A stretch of DNA of 64,000 nt from Eopsaltria australis. Taxonomy: Eukaryota; Chordata; Aves; Passeriformes; Petroicidae. Positions 39,901 through 46,900 of this stretch are shown one piece after another. The position numbers were made by a program, and so were the translations under genes. The notes under the pieces are model-generated. The model was not told the DNA's origin and searched no databases. It saw only the letters and a program-made list of their open reading frames with translations. Location of the stretch: contig JAVTVJ010000369.1 of NCBI GenBank assembly GCA_034509425.1, positions 341,501-405,500 of the forward strand. Reading direction: 5' to 3'. Position 1 is the stretch's first letter; each line of letters starts with the position of its first letter.

Positions 39901-42794
39901 TGGGGAAAGCAAAAATTATAAAACTTGACACAATGTTTATCAAGCTAAATCTCAAGCCAAAACTAAAAGGTTACAAAGAAAATGCCTGGAATAGGCTACA
40001 AATCACACATTTCTGCATGCTGGAAAAGGTTCCCAAACACAGGAATGTCAGCTACATTCGTAAATCTTACTGAATTTTTGCAGGTTCAGATTATTCATTT
40101 GTCTAAATATGGCTTGAGGTAGAACAGTTCCGGGAACCAATTTCTGAAAGTCTTGGCCTCTGTTATTAGCACATTGTTCAAAATTAATAAAAACAATAAA
40201 TGATTCAGACAGTTTGGAAGTTATTCTTGGAAACTTTCACATTTAAGAATACCATATTAAATCACTGCAACAAATTACCAGAATGTATTTTCTTTGTTGC
40301 CGTTTTGACAAATTCTGAAATAGCAGCTAAAGCTGCTGAAATAAACCAGTAATCCAAATATTAAGCTAACATTTAGGAGGCCCTATTATTCACAACATTA
40401 TTTCAGCTTCTGGAAAGACAGAAATAAATTTTCTCATTTCATGTAAGTACTTCCCTTGATTTTAGCATGACTGCTGACTTAAATTTTTCTATATTTTGTA
40501 GCCAAACACCTCAAAATTAAGACATGTCTTATGGCCTCTTTCAGCCAGTGTCTGGAGACAAGTCAAGACAAAAGTACTGTATTGATGGGGAGAGATAAAT
40601 CAAGTTTCAGAAACCTAATGAAGAAATAACTTTGGCCTAATTCTCCTCGGTCTTGCATGTACATCACATACTTCACACAATTTATACAAAGTGAGGTTAT
40701 ATCCTGATTTCACCAACCCTTTGCACTCCTGTGACTGCACAGAGCAGAAGAGAATCAGGTTTCTTCACACAGGAGTAAATGATCCTGTAAGATGCTTGCT
40801 GCTCATTTCTGTGGAACAGGGACTTTTTTGCCTTGATTTTGTGAATCTAAAGCTCCCATCAGTGAAAAAAGTAATAAAAATATAAAAGACTGAAAAAACC
40901 CACTCCTTCTTCCTTGCATCAAAAGAATATATTTTAGCAACACTGGGCCATTATAAAAATTAAACAACGTCCCTCCCTCCCAAAGATGTAAAGCTTCAAG
41001 AAAAAGCAGTGACCAAATCAAGGCAAATAATGCAGAGGAGATGTTAACAGCCTTCATTTCAGGACACAGGAAACACAACGACCTCCAAATTCAGTTCATT
41101 GCATTGTTCAGCTGCTTTCAAAGCCAGTGTTACATTTTTAATCATTGAAGGAAGTGTTGACTGAAGAGGTCAAGTTCTTCAGCTTTAGGACGCAGTGGGG
41201 AGGTCAACACTAAAAATGTTACTAACTGTCCATAATAAATCTAGCACATTCTGGTAAACTGTGGAACACAGAAAAGCTCAGGCTGGTAAGGAACTCTGCA
41301 GGTCACCTTGCCCAAACCTCTGCTCCAAGCAGGGCTGACTTTGGTGTAACATCAGGTTACTCAACACTTTTTCCAGCCCAGTGTTTAAAATCCCCAAGGA
41401 TGATTACAAATACGCCACATTAAACACATGATGGAAATCTTTCTTACTAGAATGGGATTTCACAAAATTACAAAAAAACAGGATAAGATGAGGTAATTAA
41501 GATAAGACCCAAGGCTCATTAAGTCCTGACAGGTGCACTTCCAATCTTTCCTTCAAAATGTCTCATGACAGACTCTGTAACACCTTGCAGCAACCTGCTC
41601 CACAGTTTACCTATTCATTCCTCCTCCTGATCCATCAGCAGACGAATTAGGATTACAACACAGGGCTACCTGGGAGCTGGATCCATGCTGACCCACCCTG
41701 CCCTCACTTCTTTCCCTGCTTCACCAGTTACTTCTGTATCTCTCTCTCTGCACCTTGCTTTGTCCCCAAGCGCACCTTCCCCATCCCTCAGTGAAATTTC
41801 CACTCTTTCCCCCTCCTGTTCCTTCTCTCTCCCACCCAACCAGCCCCTGAGAACATCACGACATGGCATGTTCCTTGCTGTGGAGCTTCCACAGTCCCGG
41901 GGTCCCCTGTGCAGCTGCGGCACATCCCGGCTCCCGGCAGCGGGGCACAGGGCGCTGCACTGGGGCAAAGGAGGAGCGTCCTCCCCTGCCTGCACTTGGG
42001 AGGGGAAGGGCAGCGACCGCCTCTCCTCGTTCCTCAGACTCCTTCAGAAGGAGGTCATCCTCGGTGGGATCCGCCTCACTTATCCTCGTGGGAGCTCCTG
42101 TATCTGAACTGCGGCCCTTGAGCAGCAGGCACGCTGGCGGTGACACTCCTTCAGCCCATTTTGTCACCGGGGCACAGGTGTCCCTTTCCCTTCGGGGGAA
42201 GCCGGCGCACAGAGCCCTGCCCACCTGTCCTTCCCCGACACACCTCGGCTGTTCAGGGCAACCCTTACAGCCACCGAGCGCACACCCGGGTAGACGGGAC
42301 GGTGCGGGGAAAAAGCCACAGGAGTTTCTCTGAGGGCGGTGAGGAGAGAGGGCGCAGTGCTCCCCGCGCTGGGGGACAGCCCTCGTCCAAGGAGACCCCC
42401 AGGAGCAAACTCTGCCTGCTTTTCCCCCGACGAACGCCCCGCGGGACACCAGACCTCCCCCGCGGCCGCAAGGGTGCCGTGTGCCCGCCTCAGCGCATCC
42501 CCGACGACTCTGACCGCCGAGCTCGCCCTGACCCACTTCCCCACCCGCCGTGCTGCCGCGCCGCCCCGTCCCCCCGCACCGCCCCGGCACCCCTGTCCCC
42601 GCCACGGGACGCTGCTCCCCGACCCTCACCAGCTGTCAGCCCGCCCCGGCCCGGCCGGACCCGCGGGCTGCCCGCCGGCACCGAGCGCTCAGGTGCGTCA
42701 CACCGACCGACGGCCGGGCTGTCCCGGCAACGGCCGCTACCTGCGGGCTGTCCTGCAGAGCCTCTTCCAGGAGGAGCTTGTCGACGGCAAGCAT
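3837..42794 (-). CDS. APPL2: APPL2: BAR-PH-PTB endosomal adaptor, 21 coding exons
   Basis: Twenty-one coding exons with GT-AG introns and matching phases give 658 residues, close to the roughly 664 of mammalian APPL2. The order is an N-terminal BAR domain (about residues 1-265, exons 1-10), a PH domain (about 276-380, exons 10-13), a linker (exons 14-16) and a C-terminal PTB/PID domain (about 485-620, exons 17-21). The start LAVDKLLLEEALQDSPQ, the PH segment NCSVMAVDCEDRRYCFQIT and the PTB segment ARAIHNIFRMTESHLMVTS separate it from the paralogue APPL1. In known family members the BAR-PH unit dimerises, binds curved membranes and acts as a Rab5-class effector on early endosomes. The PTB domain binds receptor tails, including adiponectin receptors, and linked kinases. 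No membrane segment or signal peptide is seen, as expected for a peripheral adaptor. No frameshift or stop interrupts the model. The ATG context has A at -3. Confidence is very high. Confidence 0.97.
4756..4803 (-). CDS. APPL2: APPL2 exon 20 (48 nt)
   Basis: This exon encodes ICYAISLGKEIIEARK, the C-terminal PTB helix. It is 48 nt, phase 0. Acceptor is TTTGTAG and donor AAG|GTAAGTT. Confidence 0.95.
5461..5601 (-). CDS. APPL2: APPL2 exon 19 (PTB)
   Basis: This exon encodes 47 residues including FELTTVTQFAAHQENRRLIG and SAYVFEGNTEGEK of the PTB core. It is 141 nt, phase 0, with donor AAAAG|GTTTGC, a slightly weak 5' splice site. Confidence 0.95.
5707..5743 (-). CDS. APPL2: APPL2 exon 18 (37 nt)
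   Basis: This microexon encodes LIDPQTQVTRAS of the PTB domain. Phase 2 enters and phase 0 leaves at AGT|GTAAGT. It was placed by phase and by the conserved peptide. Confidence 0.92.
6111..6134. repeat. T24 homopolymer in intron 17
   Basis: A run of 24 T on the plus strand, equal to A24 on the APPL2 sense strand, between exons 17 and 18. No retroposon body can be recognised beside it. Confidence 0.9.
6382..6556 (-). CDS. APPL2: APPL2 exon 17 (PTB)
   Basis: This exon encodes the first half of the PTB/PID domain: MFMVRFLGSMAVQSDE, CEVIYEAMRQVLAARAIHNI and FRMTESHLMVTS. It is 175 nt and ends in phase 2 at CTGAG|GTACTA. Confidence 0.96.
7300..7352 (-). CDS. APPL2: APPL2 exon 16 (linker)
   Basis: This exon encodes RGNPFGESEDSSKDGEE, an acidic linker just before the PTB domain. 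It contains an NPF motif, which in other endocytic proteins can bind EH domains. It is 53 nt and ends in phase 1 at GGAAG|GTCAGTG. Confidence 0.93.
7476..7628 (-). CDS. APPL2: APPL2 exon 15 (linker)
   Basis: This exon encodes 51 residues of linker with the conserved LIAPGTPIQFDIMLPAMEFL segment. It is 153 nt, phase 2 in and out. The part before LIAPGTP is the most diverged from mammals. Confidence 0.95.
8046..8134 (-). CDS. APPL2: APPL2 exon 14 (linker)
   Basis: This exon encodes the linker after the PH domain (AAAIKLNQTALQAVTPITSL and on to VQHL). It is 89 nt and ends in phase 2 at CTGAG|GTAATG. Confidence 0.94.
8248..8304 (-). CDS. APPL2: APPL2 exon 13 (end of PH)
   Basis: This exon encodes WICAINNISRQIYLTDNPE, the C-terminal PH helix with its conserved Trp. 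It is 57 nt, phase 0, bounded by TTCCAG and GAG|GTGGGA. Confidence 0.96.
8382..8424 (-). CDS. APPL2: APPL2 exon 12 (43 nt)
   Basis: This small exon encodes GITLQAESKKEYEE of the PH domain and returns to phase 0 at GAG|GTAAAAA. Acceptor is TATTTTAG. Confidence 0.94.
8743..8931 (-). CDS. APPL2: APPL2 exon 11 (PH core)
   Basis: This exon encodes the PH-domain core, including KTGLVTTTWERHYFFTQGG, NLMCQPRGAVAGGLIQDLD and NCSVMAVDCEDRRYCFQIT. It is 189 nt. The donor is taken at AAAGC|GTATGAG because the next exon completes an Ala codon and restores the family sequence. Confidence 0.95.
9959..10117 (-). CDS. APPL2: APPL2 exon 10
   Basis: This exon encodes the end of the BAR domain and the start of the PH domain, including ELDAEAEKMRISQQNL, ESVYTPDSDVTSPAIN and NLIQKAGYLNLR. 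It is 159 nt, phase 2 at both junctions; the split Asn codon is completed by exon 11. Confidence 0.96.
11940..12016 (+). mobile_element. CR1 LINE 3' end fragment
   Basis: The words CTTTAAGGTCCATTCCAACC and then TTATGATTCTATAAA match the conserved CR1 3' end with its terminal ATTCTATGA-type repeats. Only about 75 bp are recognisable, so this is an old, 5'-truncated copy. Confidence 0.75.
12740..12822 (-). CDS. APPL2: APPL2 exon 9
   Basis: This exon encodes INFFKKGAEMFSKRMDSF and following BAR residues to MVQ. It is 83 nt and ends in phase 2 at CAAAG|GTAACC. The acceptor has a good pyrimidine tract (GGTGTTTTTCAG). Confidence 0.95.
14947..15093 (-). CDS. APPL2: APPL2 exon 8
   Basis: This exon encodes 49 residues (LKAEVAKEVANARRKQ...MLAYTRGQ) including HLSSLQYYCALNALQYRK of the BAR domain. 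It is 147 nt, phase 0, with donor CAG|GTATTG. Confidence 0.96.
16072..16130 (-). CDS. APPL2: APPL2 exon 7 (59 nt)
   Basis: This exon encodes HDVSMAKYSRLPKRKENEK of the BAR domain, returning to phase 0 at AAAAG|GTAACA. The 118-nt intron between exons 6 and 7 is the shortest in the gene. Confidence 0.94.
16249..16290 (-). CDS. APPL2: APPL2 exon 6 (42 nt)
   Basis: This small exon reads EVSTLKDLFGLASN across the phase-1 junction and completes a Glu codon with exon 7. The acceptor is TTTTCCAG and the donor AACG|GTATGTG. Confidence 0.93.
18418..18505 (-). CDS. APPL2: APPL2 exon 5
   Basis: This exon encodes residues 96-125 (LNILHSELAKQLADTMVLPI...) of the BAR domain. It is 88 nt and ends in phase 1 at CACAG|GTAAATT. 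Confidence 0.95.
19181..20696 (+). mobile_element. Old long LTR (copy D), APPL2 intron 4
   Basis: It runs from TGTCGTGGGG to GACCACTACA. Its second half matches the three long LTRs listed below in order: AAGCTGAAAATTCT, CCTGTAATATATGAA, TCCGGGCAGC, GTCGAAGTGTTG, AATAAA at 20556-20561, GGTAAGTGTGCTGGCATTTAG and AATAGGCGAA. Its first 700 bp are different and GC-rich, so it is an older or distinct subfamily. It contains a G-run near 20480. No target duplication was found. The orientation is antisense to APPL2. Confidence 0.75.
21897..21968 (-). CDS. APPL2: APPL2 exon 4
   Basis: This exon encodes residues 72-95 (HFAFGKGDEEVIST...SKVVDE) of the BAR domain. It is 72 nt, phase 0. The GKGDEEVISTLHYFSKVVDE block is characteristic of APPL2 rather than APPL1. 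Confidence 0.96.
22469..22528 (-). CDS. APPL2: APPL2 exon 3
   Basis: This exon encodes residues 52-71 (NEMCLATQQLSKQLLAYEKQ), part of the BAR domain. It is 60 nt, phase 0. Acceptor GTTTGTAG and donor CAG|GTATGTT are both strong. Confidence 0.96.
22679..24190 (+). mobile_element. ERVL-type solo LTR (copy G), interrupted by a nested LTR
   Basis: It starts TGTCCTGCTTTCAG and ends AAAACATGACA, with the inner LTR at 23090-24016 splitting it. Flanking ACAGA and ATAGA form a 4-of-5 target duplication. A TATA-like AAATAAACTGGG near 22948 and the tail TTAAACTGCTTTAATG...CTCCTCCCCATTCCACTGGG follow the plan of common bird ERVL LTRs. It lies antisense to APPL2. Confidence 0.75.
23090..24016 (+). mobile_element. 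Solo LTR (copy E) nested in copy G
   Basis: It runs TGTTGGAGGTTGG to AAACCAGGACA, 927 bp. A perfect 5-bp target duplication CCATT stands at 23085-23089 and 24017-24021. Removing it rejoins an ERVL LTR, so it inserted later. It is about full-length colinear with the LTR at 25710-26596. Orientation is inferred from the AT-rich tail and is not certain. Confidence 0.85.
25710..26596 (+). mobile_element. Solo LTR (copy F), sister of copy E
   Basis: It runs TGTTGAAGGTTGG to AAACCAGGACA, 887 bp, with a perfect AGAGA duplication at 25705-25709 and 26597-26601. It shares with copy E the blocks CTCCCATGGGTTGCTA, GAGCTGGACGGTCGGAGCTG, TAGTAAAGAACTGTTATTCC and AGACACCTGTCCTTC. Long open frames inside (up to 203 codons) are GC-driven and not conserved as proteins. 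Confidence 0.87.
29823..31413 (+). mobile_element. Long solo LTR (copy A), 1,591 bp
   Basis: It runs TGTCCTGGATTAG to AACCACTACA with perfect target duplication GCACG at 29818-29822 and 31414-31418. A TATATAAG box lies at 29987-29994, a GGGTAAG donor-like site at 30069 and GTAAGT at 31358. The expected AATAAA has decayed to TATTAAG. It lies in APPL2 intron 2, antisense. Confidence 0.9.
32045..32733 (+). mobile_element. Probable 0.7 kb solo LTR (copy H)
   Basis: It starts TGTGGCAGG and ends ACTCCCACA, giving short inverted termini TGTGG/CCACA. It has TATAAAAG at about 32260 and AATAAA at about 32583. No target duplication was seen, so the limits are tentative. Confidence 0.5.
33576..35195 (+). 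mobile_element. Long solo LTR (copy B), 1,620 bp
   Basis: It runs TGTCCTGGGTTAGG to AAGCACTACA with perfect duplication TTACT at 33571-33575 and 35196-35200. It has TATATAAG at 33739-33746, a CTGGTAAGG donor-like site at 33824, AATAAA at 35053-35058 and GTAAGT at 35141. It is very similar to copies A and C along its full length. Confidence 0.92.
35346..35467. repeat. 63-bp tandem duplication, two units
   Basis: The block starting CACTCCTC at 35346 recurs at 35409 with period 63. The two units share CCTGTGACTTCTCCTTAATC and AGGGCATCA and differ by a few substitutions. Confidence 0.9.
35886..35903. repeat. 18-bp perfect palindrome
   Basis: TGTCATAAGCTTATGACA equals its own reverse complement. 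It lies in APPL2 intron 2 beside a T-rich stretch. No function can be assigned. Confidence 0.9.
37990..38088 (-). CDS. APPL2: APPL2 exon 2
   Basis: This exon encodes residues 19-51 (TRSLLSVFEEDAGTL...RVYGAQ), the first BAR helix region. It is 99 nt, phase 0 at both ends, with acceptor CTGAAG and donor CAG|GTAATT. Its polypyrimidine tract contains an uninterrupted T24 run. Confidence 0.96.
38101..38124 (-). repeat. T24 homopolymer in exon 2 polypyrimidine tract
   Basis: Twenty-four consecutive A on the plus strand equal T24 on the transcribed APPL2 strand, only 12 nt upstream of the exon 2 acceptor. It acts as the polypyrimidine tract and is likely length-polymorphic. Confidence 0.95.
41262..41625 (-). 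mobile_element. CR1 LINE fragment, reverse orientation
   Basis: The series CTGCAGGTCACCTTGCCCAA, CTGCTCCAAGCAGGG, AGGTTACTCAACACTTTTTC, CCCCAAGGATG and CAGCAACCTGCTCCA follows the order of a reverse-complemented bird CR1 3' region. It is diverged and interrupted, so the limits are approximate. Confidence 0.65.
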
Positions 42795-43230
42795 GTTGGT
42801 GCTGCGGCGCGGCGGAGCCGTGGCAGGAGCGGGGTGCGCGGTGCTGGCACGCCCCGGCGGCGGGGCTCGGCGGCGTCCTTCCCTCCCTCTCTCCGTCCCC
42901 GCGGGGGCGGCCGCGGCGCTCTGCAGGCAGCGGGCACGGCGGGACGGCTCCGCTGGCAGGGCTGGGGCCGCTCACTCCGCCCAGTTCCCGTCCGCTGGAG
43001 GAAGCGAGTCACGGGGAGGCAGTGGGGGGAGGCTTCCTGCCGCCATTAGCTCGGCGGGCAGCGGACGGAGCGCCGAGATGGAGGGCGGCCCGTGCCCTCC
43101 TCCCCGCGCGGGTAGCCGGGCGAAGTGGCCTCAGCAGCCCCGGGCCGGGAGAGCAGGGTGCCGGGAGGAGGGATGCAGTAGGGACCATGGTCCCCCCCTC
43201 AGCCGAGAGAGACTGTGAGGGTGCGTGGGT
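41880..43230. promoter_or_regulatory. APPL2: CpG island / APPL2 promoter region
   Basis: This stretch of about 1.35 kb is strongly GC-rich and dense in CpG, in sharp contrast to the AT-rich flanks. It encloses exon 1 (42741-42794). The promoter and 5' UTR should lie between about 42795 and 43100. No TATA box is evident, as usual for a housekeeping CpG promoter. Long open frames on both strands here follow from the low number of AT-rich stop codons, not from genes. Confidence 0.8.
42741..42794 (-). CDS. APPL2: APPL2 exon 1 (start codon)
   Basis: This exon encodes residues 1-18 (MLAVDKLLLEEALQDSPQ) and ends in phase 0 at CAG|GTAGCGG. It lies in the CpG island. ATG at 42794 is chosen because the BAR-domain start follows at once and the -3 base is A. 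Mammalian APPL2 has Pro, not Leu, as residue 2. Confidence 0.95.
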
Positions 43231-43234
43231 GTGA

Positions 43235-44012
43235 TAAAAACCAGGGGAAGATCGCATCCTCCAGCCTCAGCTGTGCTCTCCTCAGGTGCACGGCAGGGAC
43301 ACTTTCTGGGATCAGCACAACCGCTTGCTTATCAGTGACCCTCGTTTGTGGCATCTGCATCTGTCCTTGTCCATGGACCACTCTGCAAATGAAACCGTGG
43401 GACCTCGTTGTGCTCTAGACAGGCCAATCCCCACACTGCCATAGCCCAGAACACCATAACCCCGTAACACTTGGGGGGTTAGAAGGGATGCATTTTAAAT
43501 TACTAGTCCTTCATGTACTGAACTATGTCTTGATGCTATCTTAATTGTGTTGGACAACTCCCAGCATTTGAACATTAATTCGGACACTTAGTTGAACAAA
43601 ATTAATATTTTCAAAGTAAGCACAGCTTGATCTGTGAGTATTGGATTATGTACATGCTTTTGAAGGGTGTCCATTGCTTTTAGATGCCTTAGCTTCTCCA
43701 AAAGCCCAGAGTTGCACATCTTGCAGGGAAGTTGCTCCATTCTTTTCAGCTATTGCTTTTGTTGCTCCAGTGTGCCTTGAGATAAAAATGGAGATACACA
43801 AATCCAGAATCCCATTTAAGAAAAAAAAAATAACAACAAACAAAACCCACTTCTGAAGACTTTGGGAAGAATCCTGCCAATCTAACAGAATATGCAAACA
43901 AAAATACTGGCTGTAAGATGCTAGTATCTTTGAAGAAATTTCACAATCTTCAGATAACTCACATTGCTGCTCTCCTTTAACAGAAGAAAAACAGTTTTTA
44001 AAAATGCAACTT
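43235..44012. other. Upstream flank of APPL2, no gene seen
   Basis: The sequence passes from the CpG island to AT-rich DNA. The small open frames on both strands have no recognisable domain. Confidence 0.55.
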
Positions 44013-44390
44013 TGTTGTGGTGGTTCCAAGTCCCCAGAAAACCCTTTTCCCCGCCACTAGGAAGCCCGGGGCTGGGGACTCCCCTGAGGCAGAGCCCGGG
44101 GTGGTTTGCCCTGTGGATGGGCTGGGCTTCCCAGGGGCTAGCTACCCGGTCCCCAGCTGCCACTCTCCTGTCTTATCATTTTTAGGCCCCAGAACTCTGT
44201 ACTTGATTGTATTATCCCCTGCCAGTCTTCCCTTCTCCTCCCCCTTCCTTTCCCAGTTGGCTCCTGTCCCCCGATCCCTCCCTGGTTCCTCCCCCGAGCC
44301 CATCAGTGATTGGTTTGTAATCCCTCAATAAAGGTCTGATGCAGTAGGTGCCCCAGGTCTTTCACCTGGGTGCCCAGAGGGCTGGCAACA
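44013..44390 (+). mobile_element. Short LTR candidate followed by a primer-site-like TGG
   Basis: It runs TGTTGTGGTGG to GCTGGCAACA, with inverted ends TGTTG/CAACA. AATAAA at 44327-44332 follows a CCAAT-like GATTGG. The next bases, TGGCGTTACAGTG from 44391, begin with TGG as a primer-binding site would. No target duplication or second LTR is seen, so it may be the left end of a truncated element. Confidence 0.5.
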
Positions 44391-45278
44391 TGGCGTTACA
44401 GTGTCTCTATTATACCGGGTGAAAGAACCCTCCCACGATACTCCGGCTCATCGGTTACAGTGGCCACCGTAAAGGGAGGTGCAGCCTGCGGCAAGGGGCG
44501 TGAGACCCGACAGCAGTGAACCCGCTCAGGTCGGGGACGCTGGCTTGTAAACGCCGTAGGGCTGCAGTCTGAGACCCTGGTGGTCAGCTGGCCGGCCCAC
44601 GCCAACGGCCACACAGCTTGAGTTGTAAAAGAACTCCAAACACGAATATCAGCCAGCTTTTTGCATCTAAGACTGAAACAGGGGATTTAAGAGTTAAAAA
44701 CTTAGAGTAGATGAAACAATAAGATTTATTATCCTGTTCTCTAAGGACGGAGGGGAGGCTGAAGAGATAAGGGGGGCCCTTCGAAAGATATCTGGTATCT
44801 GTCAAAATGTTGCTGACCTTAGAGTAATAAAAAGGGGCCATCACGGCAAAAGAAAGAACACGTATGTGCAAAACTCGTGGGGTCAAAAATTCACGTGAGG
44901 TAGAATCCTCTTACTTCATCCTTTTAAGCCCCCAGACTCAAATTAAGACCACCACCTCAATAAAAGAGACGGATTGCGCAGCAGCCGCAACTGATTTACA
45001 TACGAAGCAGAGAACAGGTGGGGACAGGTAATAAATATGTATAGGCGTTATAGAATATGCATGCTTTTTGTAGATAAATAGGTGATTAGAAGCTGTAAAA
45101 AGGTACGCAGGATTTGAGAAGGTGCTCTCCTCCTCCGTCCGGCGCTGAATAAAATACGTACATACTTTACAACTCTAACAAGTTGTGGAGTCTTTATACC
45201 GCGTCTCAAGTCCCAGTGGATTTTTCCACTTCTGTCATTCTTAAGTAATAGCAAACATTTTATATGACAAGGTGATTG
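44391..45278. other. Unassigned, possibly retroviral leader remnant
   Basis: A CpG-containing stretch follows the LTR candidate, with motifs such as CCGGGTGAAAGAACCCT and GAGACCCGACAGCAGTGAAC. It then becomes AT-rich. No gag-like reading frame is visible. Confidence 0.3.
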
Positions 45279-45283
45279 CTAAT

Positions 45284-46895
45284 TGTAGTGGTTTCAGTTC
45301 GCCTATTCAGGTTTGTGGCTAAATGCCAGCACACTTACCTAAATTTACTTGATTGCTTGTTGTGAGATGAGGATTAGGAGTAGGCAAAGCAGGCTCAAAC
45401 TTTATAAAGTACAAAGAAGTTTTATTAATATATCTAAGACAAAGGGAAAAGAAAAAAAAAACTAAGAAAAAACCAGAACAAACTCCTCAGACTACCGCTC
45501 CTTCCCCACCTCTCCATTTCATTCTCTCTGACAACATACAAAAGACAACACTTCGACCCCCAGTCAGTTTACCACCTCAGAAACAGCTCTTGTTCCAGTT
45601 CATTTAGGGAGAGAAGTTTCTTTTGCTTACACTATGGATTTTCTGTAAGAAAAATACAGTTTTTATGGGTCTTCTGCCTCACCATTAACCGCCGCCCGGA
45701 GCAAAGTCTAGCTTAATGGTGGATCCCTCCCACACCAGTAGCCTTCCCACAGCCACTACGGTGGGTTATGAACAGTCCACAGGGTACCTGTTTTAAGGAT
45801 GCCCAGTTCAATTGCAGCAACAAAGAAAATCCCTTCTTCTGTGCTTAGCAACACAGGTTCTCCTGACAACTCAAGTTCTCTAGCATTCTCCCCGGGACCA
45901 GGGCTCTGGGTCACAGCCTCTCCTCTCTCTTGGTTTGAGTTTCTCATCAGGCTGTACTTTTCAACACTTACTTGTCTGTACTTAGGTATTTCAGTTCATT
46001 GGCTGCAATAAGAACCTCACATCCCCCTTTGGACTATATCTTCATATATTACAGAGAATTTATTAGCTCAGTCCCTAACTATGGTTCTCTAAAAGAGTTT
46101 TCAGCTTCACTCTTGAAGCAACTTCCCATGCACCTCCCTGTAGGTATCAGTTCTGCTTTCTTCACTGACTGTAAAGTCTCTGCGCTGCACTATGTCGATG
46201 TCCTCACTTGTTCCTCTCTCTGCGAGGAAGGATGGGTGTCTGTGAGTTTAGTCCAGGCATGGAGAGAGTTAATCTCTGTCTCTCTCTCTCTCCGGCAGTG
46301 TGAAGATCACGTGCTCTTTGCCGGGCTGTTTGAACAGGTCCGAGCTGAATTCCAGACGCTCTCAAGAGTCTCTGCTTGGTTCGGCCAAGCTGGCTCGGCC
46401 TGGTAGGGCCATCTGGGCCCGGGGTGACAGGGCAGGGCCTGGCCCGAGCTGGATGGAGTCCGGCCTGGTCCTTGCCTGGCCTGGCTCTCCCTCTCGTGTA
46501 GCTGACACACCGGCTGAGCTGGATCTGCTGAAAATTCCAGTCGTTTCCTCCCCCATTCCCGGCTGCAGCGGCATGGCCGCTCTCAACTTCCCTTCCCCCC
46601 CCGGTTTGGAAGGAGGGGGGGGGCGGGGGGGAGGGCTTGGGCCTTACCAGCGAGAGAAGCAGGAGCTGCTCCTCTCTACACAGCAGCAGCAGGTCCAAAG
46701 AGCAAGAGCGTCAGAGAGTCTCTGCTTATATATGGTTTTTTCCTCGAAGGCGGATCACTTTTTAATTGGTTTACTTACCTATCAATCCTTAAAACTACCT
46801 GATTATTGGCTCTCTCTCGCAGGAAGGAAGTTGTATTCCTTCCTGCAGCACAGATCACTTCCTAGATTTTGACCCCTCTGGCCTAACCCAGGACA
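45284..46895 (-). mobile_element. Long solo LTR (copy C), 1,612 bp, minus strand
   Basis: On the minus strand it runs TGTCCTGGGTTAGG to AAACCACTACA, with perfect duplication CTAAT at 45279-45283 and 46896-46900. The minus-strand TATATAAG is at 46735-46742, AATAAA at 45421-45426 and GTAAGT at 45333-45338. It is the only copy outside APPL2. Confidence 0.92.
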
Positions 46896-46900
46896 CTAAT

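Larger units (their letters stand above)
38089..42740 (-). other. APPL2: APPL2 intron 1
   Basis: Intron 1 runs from AT-rich DNA next to exon 2 into the CpG island at exon 1. Apart from a CR1 fragment at about 41.3-41.6 kb and a T24 tract at the exon 2 acceptor, nothing is recognised. Confidence 0.75.

Noticed and set aside
41856..42629. A 257-codon minus-strand open frame in APPL2 intron 1
   Set aside because: Same GC effect; it lies in the intron and shows no domain or splice logic.
42140..43234. A 364-codon plus-strand open frame and several other long frames on both strands in the CpG island
   Set aside because: High GC removes stop codons by chance. The frames overlap APPL2 exon 1 and have Pro/Arg/Ala-rich translations without any domain.
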